42,072 bases of DNA from assembly GCF_000422905.1 (NCBI RefSeq), contig NZ_AUGY01000076.1, forward strand, positions 1 to 42,072. The letters run 5' to 3'. Source of the stretch: Paenibacillus alginolyticus DSM 5050 = NBRC 15375. Lineage in GTDB: Bacteria > Bacillota > Bacilli > Paenibacillales > NBRC-103111. Within the stretch, counting starts at the first letter, position 1. Every line of letters starts with the position of its first letter. Below, one piece after another: positions 22,130 through 29,510 of the stretch. The translations under genes were made by a program, and so were the position numbers. The notes beneath the pieces were generated by a model. That model was not told the origin of the DNA, ran no database searches, and saw only the letters and a program-made list of their open reading frames with translations.

Positions 22130-24496
22130 ATGACTTTGAAATTAATCAAACAAGCAGGAACGTTGGTGCTCGCTTCTACACTGCTGCTCACTGCTGCGCC
22201 TGGGGTTTGGGCGGTTGAAGCTGGTGTTGGAAGCACGTCGATTGCACCCCCTGTAAATCCAGGTAAAGAGGATAAGCAGCTGGATGCCAAAATTACCAAA
22301 GAGCAAGCCATTGAACGAGTGAAGACCTACATAACGCTGCCTGAAGGCTATACATTTCAATCCATTAGTCTGAATGCTTATTACAACATGAATGGCCGGA
22401 ATTTCCCGACGTGGAACATTAATTACACTAAAATGGTGAAAGATCGGAATTACGGCTCTTTAAACGTATCGATTAACGGCTTGGACGGAACGCTGACTTC
22501 CTTTTCCGTGAATGATAATGACCCTGACCACAAGCCAAGCTATCCGCCAAAGGTGGATTTCAAAGCTGCCAAGGAAGTCGCTTCTGCCTTCATTAGCAAA
22601 GTGAATCCAGATAAGCAGAAGGAGCTTGTATACAATGATGCAGAGGAGAATGCATTTCGTACGCCGCTGAATGGTAATTACCAGTACAATATTCGGTTTG
22701 ATCGGTCTGTAGGCGGTGTTCCTTTTGCTCCAAATGGTATGAATGTGACTGTCAACGGGGAAGGGCAAGTTACGAATTATAACTATAATTGGGATGACAA
22801 TGTCACGTTTCAGCAGAATGTAACACCGATTTCTAAGGAGAATGCTGCCCAAAAGTTCCGCGATAAGGCGAATCTTTCTTTACTTTACCAGATTCCATAC
22901 GGTGCCAAAGGCAAGAAATTGCCGATTACTTCTTACATGATGGGCGGCTTCTCCCTGAATGCAGAAACAGGCGAAATCTGGAGTCCAGTCAAAGGGATGG
23001 AAGATACAGAGGGGAATAAGCCGTTAACCGACAAGCCTCTAGCTGCTAAGCCGTCTGCTACTTTGGACCTGACGAAGGAAGAGGCCATTAAGAAGGTAAC
23101 AACGGTTTTCAACCTATCACCTGACTACAAAATCCAAGAAGCCTCCTATAATGAATCGACGAACCCTGAAACGGGGGAAACCAATTCGAACTGGAATTTA
23201 AGTTGGAATGAGACGTCTGAAAAGGATTCCAAGGTTAAAATCGTTGGCAAAGGCGCATGGGCTAGCGTGAATAGCAAGACTGGAGAGATTACGAATTTCA
23301 GCAGCTACATTCCTTACGGAACTGACGCTAATAAAGATATAGAGGGTAAGATTGCCCTGGAAGCTGCGATAACAACAGGTGTTGATTTTGTGAAAAAGCA
23401 GCTTCCTGCTTATACAGATCAGCTGTCGCTTCGTGTTCAGACGGCTAAAAATTATTCGGAAGATCAGCTGAAGCATATGCGCAATTGGGATATTAGCTTT
23501 AAGCGCGTGATTGATGGCGTAAATGCCGGGAATGAAGAAGTGACGGTAAGCATCGATCGTGTGACTGGTCAAATTGTTGGCTATCACTTCTCCATCAGCA
23601 ATCTGCCCTATCCTCAGCAAAAACCGCAGGTGTTGGCTATCGATAAAGCCAAAGATCTTTGGCTCGCGCAGTTCGACATTAAGTTGAATTATATGGCCCA
23701 AGGCAGCGGGTTCATCGGTGAAATTCCGCTAGAGAAGTACAGAGTGATGGTGGCAGCTGGGGATGTCCCGCAATCCATGGATATGAAGACAGACGGGAAA
23801 CTAGATGCTAAGCTCGTCTATTCACTCGTTCCCAAATTCAACCGTGAACCTTTTCTCTTGGATGCGCAAACCGGTCAATGGCGGAATAGTGAAACAGGTG
23901 ATGTGATTTCCTTGGATAAAGTGACAGTAAGCGATATTGACAACCATTGGGCTAAAAATGAACTTCAGCTTATGCTGGATTATCAAGCGCTGGATGTGAA
24001 GGATGGCAAAGTGAATCCGGATCAAACCATTCAACGTGGTGAGTTGGTCAAAATGCTCGTTATTGCCATGAATGGCGGTAACGGTGGCATTTATTACGGG
24101 GCTGAACGGAAAGCATCTTTCGCTGATGTGAGCAAGTCTTCTCCTTATTTTGCCTATGTCGAAAATGCGGTTGATCGCGGTTTGCTGGATGTAGGTGCTG
24201 ATTTCAACCCGGAAGCTGCGATGAATCGGGAAGAAATGGCACAGCTAATTGTGAAGGCGCTTGGGTATAAGAGCCTGACGAAGTTCGACGGTATTTTCAA
24301 TAGTAATTTCGCAGATGCTGCTAAGCTTAAGCATGTGGGTGACGCAGCTATTGTGGTGGGGCTGAATATTATGACTCTGGACGAGGGACAATTCGTACCT
24401 GGGCAAGAAGTGACGAAAGCACAGGCGGCCAGCGCCTTCTACCGCTTCTTGCAAAGACGGTCTGAGCTTCAGGAACAGCCTCGCTACTATTACTAA
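22130..24496 (+). CDS. Surface protein with YcdB/YcdC repeats and three C-terminal SLH domains
   Basis: A 788-residue exported protein. A signal peptide (about 1-28, ending PGVWA) precedes two or more YcdB/YcdC (DUF4901/PepSY-like) modules: the first starts near 50 (ITKEQAIERVKTYITLPEGY) and the second near 325 (LTKEEAIKKVTTVFNLSPDY). Three S-layer homology domains occupy about 610-785 (DIDNHWAKNELQLML; FADVSKSSPYFAYVENAVDRG; FADAAKLKHVGDAAIVVG), which bind pyruvylated cell-wall polymer. Function beyond wall anchoring is unknown; the family is abundant in Paenibacillus. AGGAGG at 22121-22126 is only 3 nt from the chosen ATG; a TTG two codons later is better spaced, and an ATG at 22088 has no ribosome binding site. 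Confidence 0.87.
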   Translation: MTLKLIKQAGTLVLASTLLLTAAPGVWAVEAGVGSTSIAPPVNPGKEDKQLDAKITKEQAIERVKTYITLPEGYTFQSISLNAYYNMNGRNFPTWNINYTKMVKDRNYGSLNVSINGLDGTLTSFSVNDNDPDHKPSYPPKVDFKAAKEVASAFISKVNPDKQKELVYNDAEENAFRTPLNGNYQYNIRFDRSVGGVPFAPNGMNVTVNGEGQVTNYNYNWDDNVTFQQNVTPISKENAAQKFRDKANLSLLYQIPYGAKGKKLPITSYMMGGFSLNAETGEIWSPVKGMEDTEGNKPLTDKPLAAKPSATLDLTKEEAIKKVTTVFNLSPDYKIQEASYNESTNPETGETNSNWNLSWNETSEKDSKVKIVGKGAWASVNSKTGEITNFSSYIPYGTDANKDIEGKIALEAAITTGVDFVKKQLPAYTDQLSLRVQTAKNYSEDQLKHMRNWDISFKRVIDGVNAGNEEVTVSIDRVTGQIVGYHFSISNLPYPQQKPQVLAIDKAKDLWLAQFDIKLNYMAQGSGFIGEIPLEKYRVMVAAGDVPQSMDMKTDGKLDAKLVYSLVPKFNREPFLLDAQTGQWRNSETGDVISLDKVTVSDIDNHWAKNELQLMLDYQALDVKDGKVNPDQTIQRGELVKMLVIAMNGGNGGIYYGAERKASFADVSKSSPYFAYVENAVDRGLLDVGADFNPEAAMNREEMAQLIVKALGYKSLTKFDGIFNSNFADAAKLKHVGDAAIVVGLNIMTLDEGQFVPGQEVTKAQAASAFYRFLQRRSELQEQPRYYY

Positions 24497-24507
24497 ATTA
24501 AGCGGTT

Positions 24508-24531
24508 GAGGGGAGTTCATTAACTCCTCTC
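24508..24531 (+). terminator. Hairpin after the SLH protein gene
   Basis: GAGGGGAGTT-CATT-AACTCCTCTC is a 10-bp stem (one G-T) without a T-run, placed directly before a second, stronger hairpin. Confidence 0.5.
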
Positions 24532-24541
24532 ATAGTCAATA

Positions 24542-24584
24542 AAGAAGCCTCTAATCCACTTAATAGTGGTTAGAGGCTTCTTGT
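24542..24584. terminator. Bidirectional terminator
   Basis: AAGAAGCCTCTAATCCACT and AGTGGTTAGAGGCTTCTT form an 18-bp stem with one bulged base and loop TAAT. It separates the SLH protein gene from the convergent small gene at 24643-24804. Confidence 0.85.
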
Positions 24585-24642
24585 AGTTGAGCAGGCAGCA
24601 GATATTATCGTACCCTCTCTGATGGGAACTTACGTCCTAGCT

Positions 24643-24804
24643 CTAGAGCATTGGGAACACATATCGAACTAGGAAATACAGAACGCCGAAAATGATGACG
24701 ATGTAAGCAGCATATTTGATGAAAGTAGAAGCAACTAAACTGGAATCCGATTTCTTCTCCACATGGCGTTCTTCGATATCGATATTACGAGGTTGAGTCG
24801 ACAT
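24643..24804 (-). CDS. 53-residue single-pass membrane protein, unknown function
   Basis: A short protein with a charged N-terminal half (MSTQPRNIDIEERHVEKKSD) and one TM helix (about 31-50, YAAYIVIIFGVLYFLVRYVF). AAAGGAG on the minus strand lies 9 nt before the ATG. The clean frame, good ribosome binding site and convergent bidirectional terminator support a real gene. Not recognised. Confidence 0.75.
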   Translation of the reverse strand: MSTQPRNIDIEERHVEKKSDSSLVASTFIKYAAYIVIIFGVLYFLVRYVFPML

Positions 24805-24913
24805 TTGAATCACTCCTTTGAAGTTGTATTGCTATGTAATACCCTGCTGGGCACGAAGTGAAACAGAGGAAAGAGCGCTGCCAATATTATTTTCGTACAG
24901 GTGGCGAGAGTTG

Positions 24914-24922
24914 TGCTACAAT
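24914..24922 (+). promoter_or_regulatory. Extended -10 promoter of ilvA
   Basis: TGC-TACAAT, 50 nt before the ilvA start codon. No clear -35, and no T-box leader is present. Confidence 0.6.
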
Positions 24923-24971
24923 AATCTTTAAAACTTTAATTGCACAATGTGGAGAAAGGAAGTAAGAGAAA

Positions 24972-26228
24972 ATGGTTGTTTCCAGTAAAGTAGGTTTGGA
25001 AGATATTATTAGGGCCAATCATGTGCTCAGCAGGGTGATCGAACCATCGCCTTTGCAACGCAATGAGCTGCTCTCTAACTTGTATGAATGCAACGTTTAT
25101 CTTAAACGTGAAGATATGCAAATTGTTCGTTCTTTCAAAATTCGTGGAGCGTATAACGTGATTCAAAGCTTAACACCGGAGGAACGCGAAGCGGGTGTCG
25201 TGTGTGCGAGCGCCGGCAATCATGCGCAGGGCGTGGCTTATTCCTGTAAACAGCTTGGTATTGAAGGCAAAATCTTCATGCCAACGACAACGCCTAGACA
25301 AAAGATTTCCCAAGTTAAGCTATTTGGCGGGTCTTTTGTTGAAGTTATTCTCACAGGGGATTCCTTCGATGATTCCTCTAACCAGGCCAAAGCCTACTGT
25401 GCTCAAGAGAATAAGGTGTTCATTCACCCCTTCGATGATGTCCGTACGATTGCCGGGCAAGGCACAGTTGGCCTCGAGATTTTGAATCAAATGCCCGAAT
25501 CTCCTGACTTTATCTTCGCAACGATTGGCGGAGGCGGTCTTGTGGCGGGTGTGGCGACCTATGTGGATAGTGTCTCTCCACGAACACGCATCATCGGTGT
25601 TGAACCGGAGGGCGCGGCAAGCATGACGGAAGCGCTCAAGCAGGGGAAGGTCGTGACCTTATCCACGATCGAGAAGTTTGTAGACGGCGCGGCCGTGAAG
25701 CAAGTGGGCGAGCTCACTTTTGACATTTGTAAAGAAAAGCTGGAGGATATCGTCATTGTTCCTTCCGGCAAGGAATGTACAACTATTCTGGAGCTTTACA
25801 ACAATAACGCCATTGTTATTGAGCCTGCTGGCGCACTTCCTGTTGCAGCACTTGATGCTTATCGGGAGCAGATTCGCGGTAAGAATGTGGTCTGTATCAT
25901 CAGCGGCGGCAACAATGACATTGACCGTATGCAGCAGATTAAAGAAAGATCGCTCGTGTATGAAGGCTTGAAGCACTATTTTATTCTTAATTTCCCGCAG
26001 CGTGCTGGGGCCTTGCGCGAATTTCTGGAAGAAGTCTTAGGACCCACAGACGATATTACCCGATTTGAGTATACGAAAAAAAATAATAGAGACGATGCTC
26101 CGGCGCTGGTCGGCATTGAGCTCAAAAATAAAGATGATTATGAGGGGCTTATTGAGCGCCTTTCCCAGAAAGATTATGGCTATATAGAAATAAATAAGGA
26201 CCCCAAGCTCTTTAACTTACTTATTTAA
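24972..26228 (+). CDS. ilvA: Threonine ammonia-lyase (threonine deaminase)
   Basis: A 418-residue PLP enzyme that converts threonine to 2-oxobutanoate, the first step of isoleucine synthesis. The PLP lysine is Lys56 in SFKIRGAYN, the phosphate-binding glycine loop is IGGGGLVAG, and CASAGNHAQGVAY is present. A C-terminal regulatory ACT-like region (about 330-418, YFILNFPQRAGALREFLEEV) matches the biosynthetic, isoleucine-inhibited form, with length close to B. subtilis IlvA. GAAAGGAAG is the ribosome binding site. The gene stands alone, apart from any ilv-leu cluster, with its own extended -10 promoter. Confidence 0.93.
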   Translation: MVVSSKVGLEDIIRANHVLSRVIEPSPLQRNELLSNLYECNVYLKREDMQIVRSFKIRGAYNVIQSLTPEEREAGVVCASAGNHAQGVAYSCKQLGIEGKIFMPTTTPRQKISQVKLFGGSFVEVILTGDSFDDSSNQAKAYCAQENKVFIHPFDDVRTIAGQGTVGLEILNQMPESPDFIFATIGGGGLVAGVATYVDSVSPRTRIIGVEPEGAASMTEALKQGKVVTLSTIEKFVDGAAVKQVGELTFDICKEKLEDIVIVPSGKECTTILELYNNNAIVIEPAGALPVAALDAYREQIRGKNVVCIISGGNNDIDRMQQIKERSLVYEGLKHYFILNFPQRAGALREFLEEVLGPTDDITRFEYTKKNNRDDAPALVGIELKNKDDYEGLIERLSQKDYGYIEINKDPKLFNLLI

Positions 26229-26297
26229 ACAAAAATAGCCAAACGTGGAATGAGTATGATATAGTTAATTAGTCCCATTTAATTCCATTATATCTTA

Positions 26298-26398
26298 AAA
26301 GGCAAACTTATCGAAAGGTAAGGACGCAAAGCTGCAGATCTAAGGTTGCCCTCGCAACAATGATGGCTGGGCTGCCGACAGGTTGCAGTTTACCTAAA
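26298..26398 (+). promoter_or_regulatory. Cyclic di-GMP-I riboswitch (GEMM)
   Basis: The element contains the GEMM-I core: GGCAAAC, a stem capped by a GAAA tetraloop (CTTATC-GAAA-GGTAAG), the conserved GGACGCAAAGC, the CTAAGG joining segment, a variable hairpin GTTGC-CCTC-GCAAC, and the second stem with ATGATGGCTGGGCTGCCGA. A terminator follows directly, and the controlled gene encodes a GGDEF-EAL protein. c-di-GMP binding probably controls transcription read-through; the direction (ON or OFF) depends on pairing with the terminator and was not determined. Confidence 0.93.
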
Positions 26399-26404
26399 AC
26401 CTAC

Positions 26405-26435
26405 GGCTATTCCGATTCGGAATAGCCTTTTTTTT
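26405..26435 (+). terminator. Riboswitch-associated terminator
   Basis: GGCTATTCC-GATTC-GGAATAGCC is a 9-bp perfect stem followed by TTTTTTTT. It acts as the expression platform of the upstream GEMM element. Confidence 0.92.
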
Positions 26436-26442
26436 GACCACG

Positions 26443-26490
26443 TTAAACGCGGTCGCTCATCTTTGAATGGTTCGATAGAGGTTTTTTCAT
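26443..26490. repeat. 49-bp dispersed repeat, copy 2
   Basis: Nearly identical to 2932-2980 (one base deleted, one substituted). It lies between the riboswitch terminator and the ribosome binding site (AAGGAGG, 26498-26504) of the GGDEF-EAL gene, that is, inside the 5' leader. Confidence 0.9.
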
Positions 26491-26511
26491 ATCAGATAAG
26501 GAGGTTCGAGA

Positions 26512-28050
26512 ATGAGAGGCATACTTTCTAAGTGGATACAGCATATGAAGGCCCAAACGCTAGCCTATTTAGGCGTACTGGGCTTCTTTTTGTTGACCAT
26601 TAATCTACTTGCTGTTTCCTCTTTCTCCTTCTCGCCTTATGTTTTCATTAGTATGCTTGTTCAAGCGCTAATCTGTCTATTTTTTGCGAAGAGTATCCAT
26701 CGCTTGCTGCTTACAAGTAAAGAGCAGGAAGAAAAGAGCAAACAACTAGCCTTTCTGGCCTATCATGATACATTGACGGGATTACCTAATCGCCGATTGT
26801 TTAATGATCGACTGGAGCGGGCACTTCTGCATGCACAGCGTAAGGAACAACTGGCAGCTGTTATGTTTTTGGACATGGACAAATTCAAGGACGTCAACGA
26901 TTCATTAGGTCATGCCTACGGTGATCGTTTAATTCGCCTTGCAGCAGAACGTTTGGTGGGCTGCCTGAGGGGATCAGATACGGTGTACCGACAAGGTGGC
27001 GACGAGTTTACTATTTTACTGGAATCATTTGCAAAGCCAGAAGACGCAAGAGTAGTAGCTTCCCGAATTCAAATGGCTCTGGAAGAGCCTTTTATTCTAG
27101 ATGGAATGCCAGTAACTATAACAGCTAGCATAGGGATAGCTCTGTATCCGTTAGATGGCAAGCTGCCTGAGCAGCTCATGGCGTATGCAGATGAAGCGAT
27201 GTATGCGGCCAAAAATCGGGGACATAACCAGTTCCAATTCTATGCCTCTGACATCGATGCCATGGTGAAGAGCAAAGCTCACATGGAGAAAGAGCTGCGA
27301 CAGGCCTTAGACAACAACTGGCTTGAACTCCTATATCAGCCTCAATATGAAATAACAAACCGGAAATTAATCGGAATGGAAGCGATTATTCATTGGAGCA
27401 GGGGAGACGACCTCCTCGCACCGAGCATGGATTGGAAGAAAGCGGCCGAGGAAATGGGCTTCATGATACCTATCGGGAAATGGGCTGTACGAACGGCGTG
27501 CCAACAGATGAGAACCTGGCAGGACGAGGGCTACTCACCGCTGAGAATGACCCTGGCAGTTACATCTTCGCAGTTTAAAGATGAGCATTTTATTAATGAA
27601 ATTGCCGTCGTTTTGAAAGAAACAGGTATTGATCCGATGTTAGTGGAACTGGACCTTACAGAAAGTATCACATCGTCCAATGTACAAGAGGCTAGCGAAA
27701 AATTGATTATGCTGAAGAAATTCGGTGTGCGTATCGTGATGGATGACTTGTGTACAGGCCTATTTACAAGAAGCGGGCTCGAAGGAATGCCACTCGATAG
27801 CGTTAAATTGGACAGCACATTAATTCGGGATTTGGTAGATGACGATGAGAATCAGCTCCTGGCTGCTGCCATTAATCGCATGGCTCACCGGCTAGGCCTG
27901 AATTTAATTGCAAAGGGTGTCGAAACGGAAGAACAACTGGAGCATTTGAGACTTTTGCAGTGTACGGAAGTGCAAGGAATGCTGTTCAGCAGCCCTTTAG
28001 GTCCCAAGGAATTCATGAGACTAATGAACGATAAAATTAACAAAGGGTAA
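26512..28050 (+). CDS. Membrane GGDEF-EAL protein; cyclase likely active, EAL degenerate
   Basis: A 512-residue protein with two TM helices (about 17-35 and 42-60), a GGDEF domain (about 78-245) and an EAL domain (about 260-505). The cyclase motif is intact (GGDEF, 162-166) and is preceded at the correct distance by an inhibitory I-site, RGSD (153-156). In the EAL domain the signature is EAI (290-292), and by motif alignment the catalytic Asn is Thr351, a metal-binding Glu is Asp381, and the Glu of IAEGVE is Lys468; Asp411-Asp412, Lys432 and Gln488 remain. The protein is therefore probably a diguanylate cyclase with a non-catalytic, perhaps c-di-GMP-binding, EAL domain. It is expressed behind a c-di-GMP riboswitch. 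Confidence 0.88.
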   Translation: MRGILSKWIQHMKAQTLAYLGVLGFFLLTINLLAVSSFSFSPYVFISMLVQALICLFFAKSIHRLLLTSKEQEEKSKQLAFLAYHDTLTGLPNRRLFNDRLERALLHAQRKEQLAAVMFLDMDKFKDVNDSLGHAYGDRLIRLAAERLVGCLRGSDTVYRQGGDEFTILLESFAKPEDARVVASRIQMALEEPFILDGMPVTITASIGIALYPLDGKLPEQLMAYADEAMYAAKNRGHNQFQFYASDIDAMVKSKAHMEKELRQALDNNWLELLYQPQYEITNRKLIGMEAIIHWSRGDDLLAPSMDWKKAAEEMGFMIPIGKWAVRTACQQMRTWQDEGYSPLRMTLAVTSSQFKDEHFINEIAVVLKETGIDPMLVELDLTESITSSNVQEASEKLIMLKKFGVRIVMDDLCTGLFTRSGLEGMPLDSVKLDSTLIRDLVDDDENQLLAAAINRMAHRLGLNLIAKGVETEEQLEHLRLLQCTEVQGMLFSSPLGPKEFMRLMNDKINKG

Positions 28051-28144
28051 TCTAGATTTTATTAACCAGTGGTAGTATAATAAATAATTGGGGCTTGGAA
28101 CCTATATTGTAGGGGCTTACAAAAAGACCGTGTCAACTTGTATG

Positions 28145-28207
28145 ACATAACGAATTATGTTGTTTTGCTGGTGTATCGCTTTTATCTTGGGTTTCAAAAT
28201 GATACAC
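28145..28207 (+). other. Inverted repeats in the nupN leader region
   Basis: ACATAA-CGAA-TTATGT (28145-28160) and GTGTATC-N23-GATACAC (28171-28207) lie in the 257-nt gap before nupN. They may be operators or part of a structured leader. Purine-riboswitch signatures were looked for and not found. TACAAT at 28254-28259 is a possible -10. Confidence 0.4.
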
Positions 28208-28307
28208 TCATGCTATAGCCAGTCTTACATAATTTAACTAATTTTGGTCAACCTACAATGTAAGAGTTCATGGTTTTAAATTAAATGATTCTATGGGGGT
28301 AATAACG

Positions 28308-29381
28308 ATGAAGAAAATGCTTTCGACAGCTCTTATGGCTGTAACGGTTTCTGCATTGGCTCTTTCCGGCTGTGCCAAAAAAGATACAACGAATCCGGCG
28401 GCTTCAGCAACTCCGGCTACTTCAGCGGCTGCAACAGCTTCAGCAGCACCTAGCAACAACAGCGGTAAAGACTTCAAAATCGGTATGGTTACCGATATTG
28501 GTGGCGTCAACGATAAATCTTTTAACCAAAGTGCATGGGAAGGCTTGAAGGCGCTTGAGAAACAAACAGGCGTTAAAGTGAAAAACCTGGAAAGTAAAGG
28601 CGATGCAGATTACACGCCTAACTTAAATCAATTCGTTAAAGACGGCTACAACCTGACTTGGGGTATCGGCTTCTTGATGGGCGATGCGCTAAAAACAGTT
28701 GCCACACAAAACCCAAATGCTAAATTAGCGATCATTGATAATGTCGTTGAAGCTCCAAACGTAGAATCCGTAACATTCTCTGAGCAAGAAGGTTCTTACC
28801 TTGTTGGGGTAGTTGCAGGTCTAACAACAAAATCAAACAAAATCGGTTTCGTTGGCGGTATCGACATCCCGGTTATCAAACGTTTTGAAGCTGGTTTCGT
28901 AGCTGGCGTTAAAGCGGTTAATCCAAATGCTAAAATTCAAATTAACTATACAGGCGCTTTTGATAAGCCAGACCTTGGTAAAGCAGCAGCAGCAACGATC
29001 TACAACGATGGCGCTGATGTTATTTTCCACGCAGCTGGTTCCACAGGTAATGGTGTATTCAACGAAGCGAAAGACCGCGTGAAAAACGGTAAAAAGGTTT
29101 GGGTTATCGGCGTAGATAAAGACCAATCCCTTGAGTTCGGCGATGAAGTTACATTGACTTCCATGTTGAAACGTGTTGATACAGCAGTTATTCGTGTTTC
29201 CAAAGATATTATCGACAACAAATTCCAAGGTGGTAAAGTGGTTACACTTGGTCTGAAAGATGACGGTGTAGGCCTTCCTGAAACTTCCAAGAAAAATGTA
29301 TCCGCGGAAATTTTGAAAAAAGTGGATGAGTACAAAGCAAAAATTATTAGCGGCGAAATCAAAGTTCCTGAAAAACCTTAA
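28308..29381 (+). CDS. nupN: Nucleoside-binding lipoprotein of a BMP-family ABC importer (NupN-like)
   Basis: A 357-residue extracellular lipoprotein of the BMP/PnrA family. The signal peptide ends in a lipobox (LSGC, Cys22), then an Ala/Thr/Ser/Pro-rich linker (about 28-52) precedes the binding domain starting FKIGMVTDIGGVNDKSFNQSAW, where the DxGGxNDxSFNQ motif is typical of purine-nucleoside binding. Other segments are SVTFSEQEGSYLVGVVAG and IFHAAGSTGNGVF. With the three following genes it matches B. subtilis nupNOPQ (yufNOPQ), a guanosine transporter. GGGGGT is 7 nt before the ATG at 28308. A terminator-like hairpin separates it from nupO, probably giving excess binding protein. Confidence 0.9.
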   Translation: MKKMLSTALMAVTVSALALSGCAKKDTTNPAASATPATSAAATASAAPSNNSGKDFKIGMVTDIGGVNDKSFNQSAWEGLKALEKQTGVKVKNLESKGDADYTPNLNQFVKDGYNLTWGIGFLMGDALKTVATQNPNAKLAIIDNVVEAPNVESVTFSEQEGSYLVGVVAGLTTKSNKIGFVGGIDIPVIKRFEAGFVAGVKAVNPNAKIQINYTGAFDKPDLGKAAAATIYNDGADVIFHAAGSTGNGVFNEAKDRVKNGKKVWVIGVDKDQSLEFGDEVTLTSMLKRVDTAVIRVSKDIIDNKFQGGKVVTLGLKDDGVGLPETSKKNVSAEILKKVDEYKAKIISGEIKVPEKP

Positions 29382-29432
29382 TTTAGGTATAAAGGGCGTT
29401 GCGGTTACGAACGATAGGTTTGCTTCTGTTCA

Positions 29433-29473
29433 AACAAGGCTAGTTATAATAACTAGCCTTGTTCTTTAGTTTT
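29433..29473 (+). terminator. Partial terminator between nupN and nupO
   Basis: AACAAGGCTAGTTA and TAACTAGCCTTGTT form a 14-bp perfect stem with a 3-nt loop, followed by CTTTAGTTTT. Its place inside an obvious operon suggests attenuation of the distal genes. Confidence 0.85.
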
Positions 29474-29510
29474 AGAGGTAATTAAAAAAATTGATCCTTA
29501 GGGTGATCTG

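Noticed and set aside
24823..24971. T-box leader for ilvA
   Set aside because: No AGGGUGGNACCGCG-like T-box sequence and no terminator lie before ilvA; the leader is only about 45 nt.
28215..28259. CodY box or purine riboswitch upstream of nupN
   Set aside because: AATTTAACTAATTTT matches only about 9 of 15 CodY consensus positions, and the conserved purine aptamer sequences are absent.
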